Below are positions 7,139 through 15,700 of a stretch of 34,460 bases of DNA, in pieces. Made by a program: the position numbers and the translations under genes. Numbering within the stretch: position 1 is the stretch's first letter; each line of letters begins with the position of its first letter. The stretch comes from Spirochaetales bacterium. Lineage in GTDB: Bacteria > Spirochaetota > Spirochaetia > UBA9216. The DNA lies in contig QKCC01000096.1 of NCBI GenBank assembly GCA_003245835.1, positions 1 to 34,460 of the forward strand, written 5' to 3'. Below the pieces are notes generated by a model. It made no database searches. It was not told the origin of the DNA and saw only the letters and a list, made by a program, of their open reading frames with translations.

Positions 7139-9046
7139 TTGAAAAGCAGTAAGGACACATTAGCGCAGAGGCTTAAAACAGTATGCGCTCAATATGCGGA
7201 TCTGAATATCTTTTTAATCAAGGACGAAAACAAGGATTTTCGACCGCTAACGTTCAGAGAATTCTGGGAAGACCTTAAAGTATACGCCGCCGGACTGAAG
7301 GCTGTCGGGGTTGAGCGAGGCGCTCACATCGGTCTCATTTCAGAAAACCGCAGAGAATGGATAATGACGGATTTTGCCCTGTCAGGCCTTGGAGCTGTTG
7401 ACGTTCCGCGCGGCTGCGATTCCACCGCCGACGAAATAGGTTATATTCTCAATCATGCAGACTGCCCAGTTACCTTTGCCGAAAATAAAACCCAGGCTGA
7501 GAAGATAATTTCAAAAGCAGATAACCTTCCGCAGCTTAAAAAGATAATTCTGTTTGACGAACAGGGAATGGAAACTCTGCCGAAAACGGGAAATATTGAA
7601 TACCTCAGCTTCAAGCAAGTGATAGATCAGGGCAGAAGCGGATACGCAAAGGACCCCGGATTCTTTGATGAAGAGATCGCGAAGGGCGATTGCGAGGAAC
7701 TTGCGACAATTATCTATACATCAGGGACAACCGGAAAACCAAAGGGAGTCATGCTCACGCATAAAGCCTTTCTGTTTCAGGTAGACCGGATCAAACCTCA
7801 CCTTAATCTTCTTCCGGGAGAAATTATGCTGTCGGTTCTTCCGATCTGGCATTCTTTCGAGAGGGCCTGTATGTATATCTGTGTTTTCCTCGGCCTCAGC
7901 ACCGCGTTCTCAAAACCGGTCGGTGCTGTAATGATGCCGGATATGGAAAAAGTCAAACCGCAGTGGCTCACATCGGTTCCCAGAATCTGGGAGAGCGTAC
8001 ATGCGGCAGTAATCAGAAATATCAACTCCGGAAGCGCCGCAAAAAAAGGCCTCTTTTATTTTTTCCTGAGTGTTGCGGAGATTCAGACCTACCTCAGCGA
8101 TATGTTTACCGGAAAGCTTCCGCAGTTTTCAAAGCGGAACAGGGTTGTAGACGCGATTATCAGTATAATACCGCTCATCGTACTGACTCCATTCAAAAAA
8201 CTCGGCGATGTGCTTGTATTTGCAAAACTTAAAAACAAACTGGGCGGGCGCTTCAAAGCAGGAATCTCCGGAGGCGGGGCCCTTCCCTCGCATGTAGACA
8301 AGTTCTTCAGGGCCGTCGGAATATCGGTCCTCGAAGGTTACGGACTGACTGAAACCGCACCGATTCTTGCAGTCCGGATGGATACAAAGCCGATTCCGAA
8401 TACGGTCGGCCCCCTACTTGAAGACATTGATCACAGGGTGATCGGCAGGGACGGCGAGATTATGACAATCGGCCACAAGGGCGAGCTGCATGTAAAAAGC
8501 GAACAGGTTATGCTCGGTTATTACAAGGAACCTGAGCTGACTGCCGCAATCCTTAAAAACGGCTGGCTTAATACAGGTGATATAGCCGTCTTTACGCATA
8601 CCGGCGAATTCAAGATACTCGGCCGCTCCAAGGAAACGATTGTTCTTCGAGGAGGAGAGAACGTAGAACCGGTACCCATTGAGGACAAGCTAGGTGAATC
8701 AAAATTTATTGCCCAGGTTATGGTTGTCGGTCAGGATCAGAAATTCCTCGGCGCGTTAGTCGTCCCGAATGTTGAGGAACTTGAAAAGCTCGCAATAGAA
8801 AAGGGAATAACCTACCTCGAAAAAGAGGAGCTGATAAACATTCCGTTTATTCAGGAACTCATGAATACTGAAATTCAGGGCCTCGTTTGCGCAAAAACCG
8901 GGTTCAAAACATTTGAACGCGTTTTCAGATTCAGGCTTCTGCCCAAAGAATTCGAGGTAGGACGAGAACTCACCCAGTCACTTAAACTGAGACGGAATGT
9001 AATCGAAAAACTCTATAAAAATGAAATAAAAGACATTTTCAAATAG
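7139..9046 (+). CDS. Long-chain acyl-CoA synthetase (AMP-forming)
   Basis: This enzyme would activate long-chain fatty acids to acyl-CoA by way of an acyl-adenylate. It has 635 residues, the size expected of FadD/FACS-type ligases. Hallmarks are the phosphate-binding motif IYTSGTTGKPKG near residue 192, GYGLTETAP near 400, TGD near 478, and the hinge region GRSKETIVLRGGENVEP near 495-511. The C-terminal part has the insertion-rich pattern of the bacterial long-chain branch rather than acetyl-CoA synthetases. The start is TTG at 7139, supported by CGGAGG ending 8 nt upstream; a nearby ATG at 7131 hits a stop at once. The next gene begins with no gap. Long-chain substrate preference is inferred from family resemblance. 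Confidence 0.92.
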   Translation: MKSSKDTLAQRLKTVCAQYADLNIFLIKDENKDFRPLTFREFWEDLKVYAAGLKAVGVERGAHIGLISENRREWIMTDFALSGLGAVDVPRGCDSTADEIGYILNHADCPVTFAENKTQAEKIISKADNLPQLKKIILFDEQGMETLPKTGNIEYLSFKQVIDQGRSGYAKDPGFFDEEIAKGDCEELATIIYTSGTTGKPKGVMLTHKAFLFQVDRIKPHLNLLPGEIMLSVLPIWHSFERACMYICVFLGLSTAFSKPVGAVMMPDMEKVKPQWLTSVPRIWESVHAAVIRNINSGSAAKKGLFYFFLSVAEIQTYLSDMFTGKLPQFSKRNRVVDAIISIIPLIVLTPFKKLGDVLVFAKLKNKLGGRFKAGISGGGALPSHVDKFFRAVGISVLEGYGLTETAPILAVRMDTKPIPNTVGPLLEDIDHRVIGRDGEIMTIGHKGELHVKSEQVMLGYYKEPELTAAILKNGWLNTGDIAVFTHTGEFKILGRSKETIVLRGGENVEPVPIEDKLGESKFIAQVMVVGQDQKFLGALVVPNVEELEKLAIEKGITYLEKEELINIPFIQELMNTEIQGLVCAKTGFKTFERVFRFRLLPKEFEVGRELTQSLKLRRNVIEKLYKNEIKDIFK

Positions 9047-10399
9047 GTGAAAATGCTGAAAAGATTTTTATTATTGAGTTCTCTTCTCTTTGCTGCAGTG
9101 AATGCAGCATTTTCCGACACTGAAGAAGTATTTATAGAAAAAATTGCTGTTGAACCGAACGGCCGTAATACGACTGAACCCGAAACATTAAAATCATACC
9201 TTCAGATTTACGAAGGGCAGATCTTTGATTCTGAAGCGGACCTGTCAAAGGCAGTTGAAATCGAGCTGCAGTCGTTAAAAAATACAAGATATTTCAGCTA
9301 TGTTGAAATCCGGATCTCCGGGTCAGCTGAAAACGAGAACGGATATATTCTGACTTTGGAATACGAAGATGACTGGACCTTTTTACCAATACCCTACCCT
9401 CTGCCGGAATCGGATATCGGAATAAACGGGTGGCGGTTCGGCCTTCAGATTAACTACGATAACTGCTTCGGAACAATGACCGACTTTTTAATAGACGGGG
9501 ACGCCGGGTTCGCATTCGGAGAAGCCGATAAACTGAAAAAATGGGAGATTGAATCCAGTATAAAAAACCTCAGATTAGGAAAACAGCGCTTCTCGGTGGA
9601 ATATAACCAGCTGTACAGCACCACTGAGGTGATCGATCCTAATGCTGCCGAGGGATATCAGCTGCTGCAGCATTATACAAATCACAGCAGTTCGTTAAAA
9701 TTGGCGACATCTTTTAAGATAGCGCCGTTACTGACCTATGCGGTTTACCCTGAAGCCGGCATGAAATACCTTTACGACTACCACTCATCCTTTGAAGGAG
9801 CATCTGTACAGAATAATTCGGACGTCATCGAAGACCGGCTGTCTTTGATATTCGGACAGGAAATCCGTTATTCGGATGTCGACTGGATAAACCGCGTCAG
9901 GGACGGTTTTGAAGTAAAACTGCTGAATAATCTGAGGCTTTTGAACTCGTATGATAACGGTACGACGGTGGAATCCATGCGTATAGCCTCGGATTTCAAT
10001 CTTACAGCAAATTACTATCTTAACCTGACAGACAGCATTTACTACTATACCGAAGCAGCTGCGATTGTTGTAATCAATGATTACGAAACAGGCCTCGGCG
10101 ATAAGCTGCGGGGAGTAAAGAACAGCTCAATGTACGGTGATTTGGGGTTTTTCTGGAAGAATACACTTGGAATTGAAGTTTTCGGATTCGATTCTTTATT
10201 TATTCAACTGCATCCCTACGTAGATGTGGGCGCCGCTTTTTATACGCCGGAGATGCAGTCTATAGGGAACGCTTTCAGGGTCGGGTTCGGCACTGACATT
10301 GTTATAATGTTCGGAAGTGTCGATCTAAGGGCGACAATAGGATACGATCCTGTATCAGGATATATCGACATAGGTTTCTCGAACGAGCTTGAGTACTGA
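9047..10399 (+). CDS. Small Omp85/BamA-TamA-like outer-membrane protein with one POTRA domain
   Basis: The 450-residue product starts with a signal peptide ending near NAAFS, then a single POTRA-like unit (about 25-110) with the tell-tale stretch from YEGQIFD to NTRYFSYVEIRI, then a beta-barrel rich in alternating aromatic strands. Within the barrel, GDKLRGVKNSSMYGD resembles the (V/I)RG(F/Y) lid motif of Omp85 proteins, and the chain ends in an aromatic residue, as barrels do. It is much shorter than BamA and has one POTRA instead of several, so it is not the main assembly factor. GTG 9047 directly abuts the acyl-CoA synthetase stop; ATG 9053 is an equally possible start. The gene pairing suggests a lipid- or envelope-related export role, which is inference. 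Confidence 0.75.
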   Translation: MKMLKRFLLLSSLLFAAVNAAFSDTEEVFIEKIAVEPNGRNTTEPETLKSYLQIYEGQIFDSEADLSKAVEIELQSLKNTRYFSYVEIRISGSAENENGYILTLEYEDDWTFLPIPYPLPESDIGINGWRFGLQINYDNCFGTMTDFLIDGDAGFAFGEADKLKKWEIESSIKNLRLGKQRFSVEYNQLYSTTEVIDPNAAEGYQLLQHYTNHSSSLKLATSFKIAPLLTYAVYPEAGMKYLYDYHSSFEGASVQNNSDVIEDRLSLIFGQEIRYSDVDWINRVRDGFEVKLLNNLRLLNSYDNGTTVESMRIASDFNLTANYYLNLTDSIYYYTEAAAIVVINDYETGLGDKLRGVKNSSMYGDLGFFWKNTLGIEVFGFDSLFIQLHPYVDVGAAFYTPEMQSIGNAFRVGFGTDIVIMFGSVDLRATIGYDPVSGYIDIGFSNELEY

Positions 10400-10408
10400 A
10401 AGGAAGTC

Positions 10409-10438
10409 ATGTCCGGAAACATTACTGAATCCGGACAT
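10409..10438. terminator. Hairpin between convergent genes, possible two-way terminator
   Basis: ATGTCCGG (10409-10416) and CCGGACAT (10431-10438) form a perfect 8-bp stem with a 14-nt loop. It lies between the stops of two convergent genes, where a shared terminator is expected. No run of T follows on either strand, so it is not a classic intrinsic terminator. Confidence 0.4.
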
Positions 10439-10461
10439 TGATGCATTAGTAGGGAACTTTT

Positions 10462-11544
10462 CTAAAAACGATAGCTGTAAGAGAACGCTATCCTGTTAAA
10501 CTTGAGGTAAGTTGCTTCATACTGCCGGTTCTGATAATACCGGTTGAAAATGGTGGAGTCGGTATAATCTTTTCCGTTTTTAAACTGCAAAAGTACCGTC
10601 AGGCTGTTGTGATCATCAAACGAAAAATTTGCGACCGGTCCGAATGATACCGATACAAAATCGGAACCCCAGCCGTTATCGGCAGTCGTACTTACATCGC
10701 CGTCTGCTCCTGCCATCGGTGAAGCGGAACCCTCAGGTCCAATCTGCTGTGAGGTTTCTACCAGAACTCCGACGGTATCAATCATAACCGGCATCTGGTA
10801 ACCGAGAAAATATGTTCCGCTGAATTTCCAGCCGTTGACGTTTTCACCGCTGTCGGCAAGCCACTGCCACGGCAGCCCCGAGATCGCTTCAGGTGTTGAA
10901 AAATGTGAGTAAGCAACCTTGGCATTAACCTGCGTAACAATATGGTTCCAGTCACCGGGAACTACAGCAGCAAGGTCAAACTGAAAGGTTCCGGAACCGA
11001 AAAGTTCTGTCACAACCCCGGGGAAAGATGTTTCTTCAATAGCACCGTTGTCGTTGTTGCCTACCCCGTTAAAAATAACGGCGTTCCAGCCTGTCCCGGC
11101 CATTGCTCCAAGATTAAAATTTAAAAAGGCGATCGGAGTCAGCGTAGCCGAAACCTTTGAATAGGCTGCTACCGGAGCCGCATACAAATCAAAATTAAAC
11201 TGCACATTATTATCTTTTACGAGAGCGCCTTCACCCTGCAGGAACGGCATTTTAATTCTGTGTTTAAGAAATGCCTGAAGCTCTACCGCTCCCCAGCCTG
11301 AACCAAGAGTTCTGCTTTCAGTCGCGGAGTAGTCTCCTGCTGCGGGGGTAAAATCCGGCGGCGTCTGAACCGGCGTATATGACGGCAAAACAAATCCGCC
11401 CGTCTGGCCCCATCCTGCATTATCATCAAAGTAGTACGCAAACTCCGCCCCGGTTGAGGTTGTCGATTCAGTTTCCGCACTGAAAGCAAAAACAGCAATA
11501 CTGAACAGCAGAAAACCTGCCAATAAAATTCTAAGACCTTTCAT
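10462..11544 (-). CDS. Unrecognised outer-membrane beta-barrel protein
   Basis: I do not recognise the family. The 360-residue product has a clear signal peptide (about 1-23, ending VFAFSA). The mature chain is rich in Gly, Asn, Tyr, Phe and alternating hydrophobic residues, and ends IAFSYSYRF, the terminal aromatic strand typical of substrates for the BAM machinery. The 3' half contains repeated strands such as AFLNFNLGAMAGTGW and FVSVSFGPVANFSF. No Cys-based lipid anchor is present. The ATG at 11544 has GAGAGG about 6 nt upstream. It is a single-gene unit between convergent and divergent neighbours, with an AT-rich upstream region and a TATTAT at 11577-11572 as a possible -10. A porin-like role is a guess. 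Confidence 0.7.
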   Translation of the reverse strand: MKGLRILLAGFLLFSIAVFAFSAETESTTSTGAEFAYYFDDNAGWGQTGGFVLPSYTPVQTPPDFTPAAGDYSATESRTLGSGWGAVELQAFLKHRIKMPFLQGEGALVKDNNVQFNFDLYAAPVAAYSKVSATLTPIAFLNFNLGAMAGTGWNAVIFNGVGNNDNGAIEETSFPGVVTELFGSGTFQFDLAAVVPGDWNHIVTQVNAKVAYSHFSTPEAISGLPWQWLADSGENVNGWKFSGTYFLGYQMPVMIDTVGVLVETSQQIGPEGSASPMAGADGDVSTTADNGWGSDFVSVSFGPVANFSFDDHNSLTVLLQFKNGKDYTDSTIFNRYYQNRQYEATYLKFNRIAFSYSYRF

Positions 11545-11571
11545 GTGTACCTCTCAAATTATCCTTAGACA

Positions 11572-11577
11572 ATAATA
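11572..11577 (-). promoter_or_regulatory. Possible -10 element for the 10.5-kb outer-membrane protein gene
   Basis: TATTAT on the minus strand (five of six matches to consensus) would give a leader of roughly 20 nt containing the GAGAGG ribosome binding site. No good -35 is visible, so this is weak. Confidence 0.3.
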
Positions 11578-11676
11578 AACAGCATTTACCTTTATTAAAA
11601 GAAAAATTTACAAAAAAACGACCATCAGTTAACCCGCAAGCTTTTACACAAACTTCAAACAAACCTCAGCCGCTTA

Positions 11677-11704
11677 TTGACATTTTAATTTTTTCAAATA
11701 AAAC
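11677..11704 (+). promoter_or_regulatory. Promoter of the pseudouridine synthase gene, consistent with a leaderless mRNA
   Basis: A consensus -35, TTGACA (11677-11682), is separated by 16 bp from TAAAAC (11699-11704). The ATG begins 7 nt after the -10, at about the expected transcription start. There is no Shine-Dalgarno sequence before the ATG. Confidence 0.5.
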
Positions 11705-11711
11705 TTCGCCT

Positions 11712-12386
11712 ATGACACCAGTATATGTTGATGAACAAATCATCGTAATTAATAAAACAGCGGGACAAGCCGTGCAGTCCGCCCGGCCGGGTGATGAAAC
11801 AGTTACCGCTATGCTTGAAAAGGAATACGGAAAAATCGGAATTGTGCACCGGCTCGATTCACCGGTGAGCGGGCTGATTGTTTTCGCGCGCACAAAAAAG
11901 GCTGCCGCCGGGCTCAGCAGACAGTTCAGTGAACATCTTGTCAGAAAACGTTATTTATGCGCGGTTGACTCCGCCCCGCCGTCCGAGGAAGGCGTATTGA
12001 AGAATTTCATGCGGATTCCCCCGGGGACCGGGGTCAACAAGGTTTATATAGCCGAAGAAGGCGGTAAGAACACCCGCGAGGCTGTACTCGAATACAAAAC
12101 GGTTTACCGCACTGAAAAGTATTACATTCTGATGATTGAACTTAAAACCGGAAGAAAGCACCAAATCAGGGCCCAGCTTGCTGCAGCCGGCTGTCACATC
12201 AAGGGTGATGTAAAGTACGGCGCGCGGCGGGGAAACCCCGGCGGGGGAATTCATCTTCATGCCTGGTCGCTCGAATTCGCCCATCCGGCAACCGGCAAAA
12301 AAATGTCTTTTACCGCGCCGCTGCCCGATGACCCGATATGGAACGCCGCAGCTGCCGGCGGAGCTTTATCCGCCGATACGGATTAG
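11712..12386 (+). CDS. RluA-family RNA pseudouridine synthase, short form without S4 domain
   Basis: The enzyme isomerises uridine to pseudouridine in rRNA or tRNA. It has 224 residues and begins directly with the catalytic domain: VDEQIIVINKTAGQAVQ is the usual first strand pair, HRLDSPVSGL (near residues 46-55) contains the catalytic Asp, and LKTGRKHQIRAQLAAAGC is the conserved C-terminal core. The N-terminal S4 RNA-binding domain of RluC/RluD is missing, as in RluA and many short family members, so the target cannot be told. The last 21 bp overlap the convergent zinc-ribbon gene. The start has no ribosome binding site but sits 7 nt after a -10-like element. Confidence 0.9.
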   Translation: MTPVYVDEQIIVINKTAGQAVQSARPGDETVTAMLEKEYGKIGIVHRLDSPVSGLIVFARTKKAAAGLSRQFSEHLVRKRYLCAVDSAPPSEEGVLKNFMRIPPGTGVNKVYIAEEGGKNTREAVLEYKTVYRTEKYYILMIELKTGRKHQIRAQLAAAGCHIKGDVKYGARRGNPGGGIHLHAWSLEFAHPATGKKMSFTAPLPDDPIWNAAAAGGALSADTD

Positions 12387-12713
12387 CAGCACCAGAAGGA
12401 TTATGATTACCGCGACAAGAACCGGTATGGCCCGGCTGTAGAAAAGGTCCGAAAACCGTTTTGCTTTTTTACCTGCAAGGCGGCCGGACCGGCTGCCGTC
12501 ATTTGTACTGCCGAAATCATAAAAATCCTGGTTTTCATAGAGTCTTTCCTCTGCGTAACCGCAGGACGGGCAGCCGTTAACAAACATATCGGGACTTCCC
12601 GATGTTCCGCATTTCGGGCATTTAACGGACCTGAAATAGCGACCGCATTTAGGGCACCTTGTTTCGTTCTTGTCGACCTGTGTTCCGCAGTTGTCGCAAA
12701 AGAATTTCTGCAT
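12366..12713 (-). CDS. Small double zinc-ribbon protein with C-terminal membrane anchor
   Basis: The 115-residue product has two cysteine clusters in its first half, with CxxC pairs CDNC and CPKC, then CPKC and CPSC, giving two likely zinc ribbons. A charged linker (about 60-90) follows, and then one hydrophobic segment, ending LVAVIIILLVLLIRIGG, so it is probably tail-anchored in the inner membrane with the ribbons in the cytoplasm. Its ATG overlaps the stop of the SpoIIE phosphatase gene as TAATG, so translation is coupled. The 3' end overlaps the convergent pseudouridine synthase gene by 21 bp. A role as partner or adaptor of the phosphatase follows from position only. Confidence 0.75.
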   Translation of the reverse strand: MQKFFCDNCGTQVDKNETRCPKCGRYFRSVKCPKCGTSGSPDMFVNGCPSCGYAEERLYENQDFYDFGSTNDGSRSGRLAGKKAKRFSDLFYSRAIPVLVAVIIILLVLLIRIGG

Positions 12714-15700
12714 TATTTTTTATTGATCCCGAGAATTGTCAGGTCGTCAAACTGAATATCTTCCTTCAGATGTGTAAAAGTCAGGTACTGATCCTCTTCG
12801 GCAGCCGGCAGCGGATGAGCAAAATAATCCTTCCAGCCTTCAAAATGCTCCTGCAGAAATGCTGCGATTGCCTTATCTATAATTATTCTGTCATCGGATC
12901 CGGTATCAGGAGTGCGGTACATTCTGAAGATTCGTTCAACAGAAATACAGGCTAAAACAATCTCTTCGATCGAACCTGTACAGCCGGTAAAATTGAAGTA
13001 CAGTTTTTCATCCGCAATCGGGTTTTTGTATTTTTCAAGATTGTATTTTCCGCCTTCTTTCAGCGCGTTTATCATTTCCTGCATCCGCTTAAGGCTGAAT
13101 TCTTCAAACCCGTCCGTTGCCGAAACATTGTCAGGAATATTCTTCGCTTCATCTTCGGAAGGCTGCCACTTCAGCACATTGTAGGAAGAATCCCTAAGCA
13201 GCCGCTGGGCCTCTTCCAGACCGTCAGTGAACATCATCAGGTCATCGCCCGGGTTGAGTTTGTCCTTAATCTGGACAAATCCTGAACCCATTCTAACCAT
13301 ATCCGAATCAAAAACACCGGCTGCAGGCGCTTCCGGCAGTGTTTTTTTAATCATTTTCCGCTGTGCGCTGTCGTACATATGGACCAGGTTATCACCCGCA
13401 TGACAGAATAAGGTGTCACCTGTATCTTCGTTCACAATCACTATTGTCAGCGCCGCGAAACGTCCTTTAAAACCCACCTGCTCTACGAGGTCGTTAATGC
13501 TGTAGGTCAGTTCCGAGATATTCGGCGGCAGCGATTTTCCAGATTTGCTTTTCGGGGCCTTCCAGTTTCTGAAATAACTCAGAAAGATAGTGGCTACCTC
13601 TACCATGATCAGCGAGGCTGGAACACCCTTGCCTGCAACGTCGCATTTTATGACCGCCCAGTGCACATCGTCAATCTTTCTGAAATCAAAATAGTCCCCG
13701 GAAACTCCCCTTGCACCTTCGTAGTAGCCGAAAAAGGCGATTTTATCATTCTCGGCACTTCCTATCGAAAGTTTTTTCCCGGTAAAATCGGAGTTCAGCG
13801 GAATAAAGTTTTTCTGAACAGCCTTACCACCCATCAGCATTTCATTTGCCTCGGCGGCTTCAACAAGCCCTTCGGTCATCTGGTTTACGGTATCGGCAAG
13901 CAGTGCCAGCTCATCGCGGGTTTTTATGTTGATCTCATGGCCCTTAAGATCCGCTTTGTCTTCGGTATCACGGATTAATTCAACACCCTTTACCAGCTTG
14001 TTTATCGGGCTGATCATCATCGCGGCCAGAATGAGTGCGCCGACAATTCCTAAGACAACTGCCGCGAGGGCGATAGCCGAGATGAGCTTTATCAGCTGGC
14101 GGGTCGACTCTGCTATGCTCGCAAGAATTCCATCCGTAGAAACACCGAGGCGGACGATTCCGCGGAAGTATACATCATCGTTCTGGCTTCTGAAAACGAT
14201 CGGTTTATAAAAAATATAATTCGTATTGTCCGCGGTCAGCTGTTCGGAGTTGTATTCCGGAAAGCTCGCGACCTGGTTTCCGATTTCATACAGCCGCGTA
14301 TTGAGTTCAGTATCGAGAGACCGGAGTTCATCCTGGATCTGGTTGATCGCATCTTCCGTTTCCTTGTTGCCTGTTCTGATGAACTGTTCTACAAGCGGAT
14401 TTACCTGGTTGTTCAGGCGCTGGATTTCTTCAACAATTCCGCCTACCCTGGCAGCAGCCTGCTCGTTTATACGCTGCGCAAGGCTGTCAGTAACTGTCGA
14501 GACATCATCGGTCATCAGGTAGGTGCCGGCGGTTCCGAAATCCGCCCTGATATTGCTGTCGTTGGTGGCCCACACGTAGTCATATTTGGCAGGATCATAG
14601 TTTTCCGTCCCCTGCACCCCTGAACCGGTTATTGTAACAAACACGGCATCTTCCTTCAGGGCCGACATCTGCGACGGAAGAGTGCTGAGCTCGATTATAT
14701 TTTTGGCGGGAAGGAAGGTCCGGGCCCCCGAGGTAAGACTTTCAAGCAGAACTCCGGCCCGCTCTTCAAGCCCCGAGGCCATAATAACCCTCTGGTTGTC
14801 CGTCGTGATGAATGCAATCGGTATCGCGATCATTGCAACAATCAGCATAACAAGAATTGTTATCAGCAATGCGAATTTAACCCTGAGTCCCATACGTATC
14901 TTTGCCATTTGAGCTATCCTCTTTCGTTTTTCTTCAGCATCGAATGCAGTCCCCGGTACAGGCCCGCCTTCTATCAGTGCGACAGCCTGCCTATGCAGAA
15001 TTCTTGCCTCCGAAACAAGCACTGTTGTTCTTCTGAGTGTAAACACAAACAGAAAAACAAGAAGTACCATAATAAGGCCGAGCAGAATGTATCTGAACGG
15101 AACGGTAAATCTCCGTTCCGGAACAATTTTCATTACAGGAACCGGAATTGAAGAAAAGTCTCCAAGCTTCACAGTTCCGGATGATTCTATGCCGATTGCA
15201 GACCGCGTAAAATATAATCCACGCGCCGGGTGGACCAGACCAATCCGGTAATTCCCGGCATCGATATTTTCGATCACCGGTCCGGTAATATAGCGGTCGT
15301 TTACGACAGAATACAGTCCGTCTTCAAGCCTGTAGGTATAGTCGTAAGGCGCCTCACCGTCACGGTCGAGTATCACTTCCTGTACAAGGCCGCCTACGGA
15401 AAAACCGCGGCCAGTCAGCTCCAGCGTAACCGCACCGAGCGAGTCGGTTTCACTGTCTATTACGGTAATATAGGTGACCGGAATATATTTGTTCAGCCTG
15501 AAAAAGATCACCTCGGGTTCACCGGTATTGCCTACATAATCAACAGCACGAACGCTCAGAGCCCATAGACCGTTGTCGATATTTCTGAAGCCGTATGAAG
15601 TCTGTTCCGTCATCAATTTTGCAGCGGGAATTTTTACAGTCTGAGGCCCCGGGAGATCCCTGTTCCACAGACCAATAAACTGCAGGACGTATGAATACCC

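Noticed and set aside
10409-10438. Classic intrinsic terminator between the Omp85-like and OMP genes
   Set aside because: The stem is good but no T-run follows on either strand, so only a possible non-classic terminator is listed.
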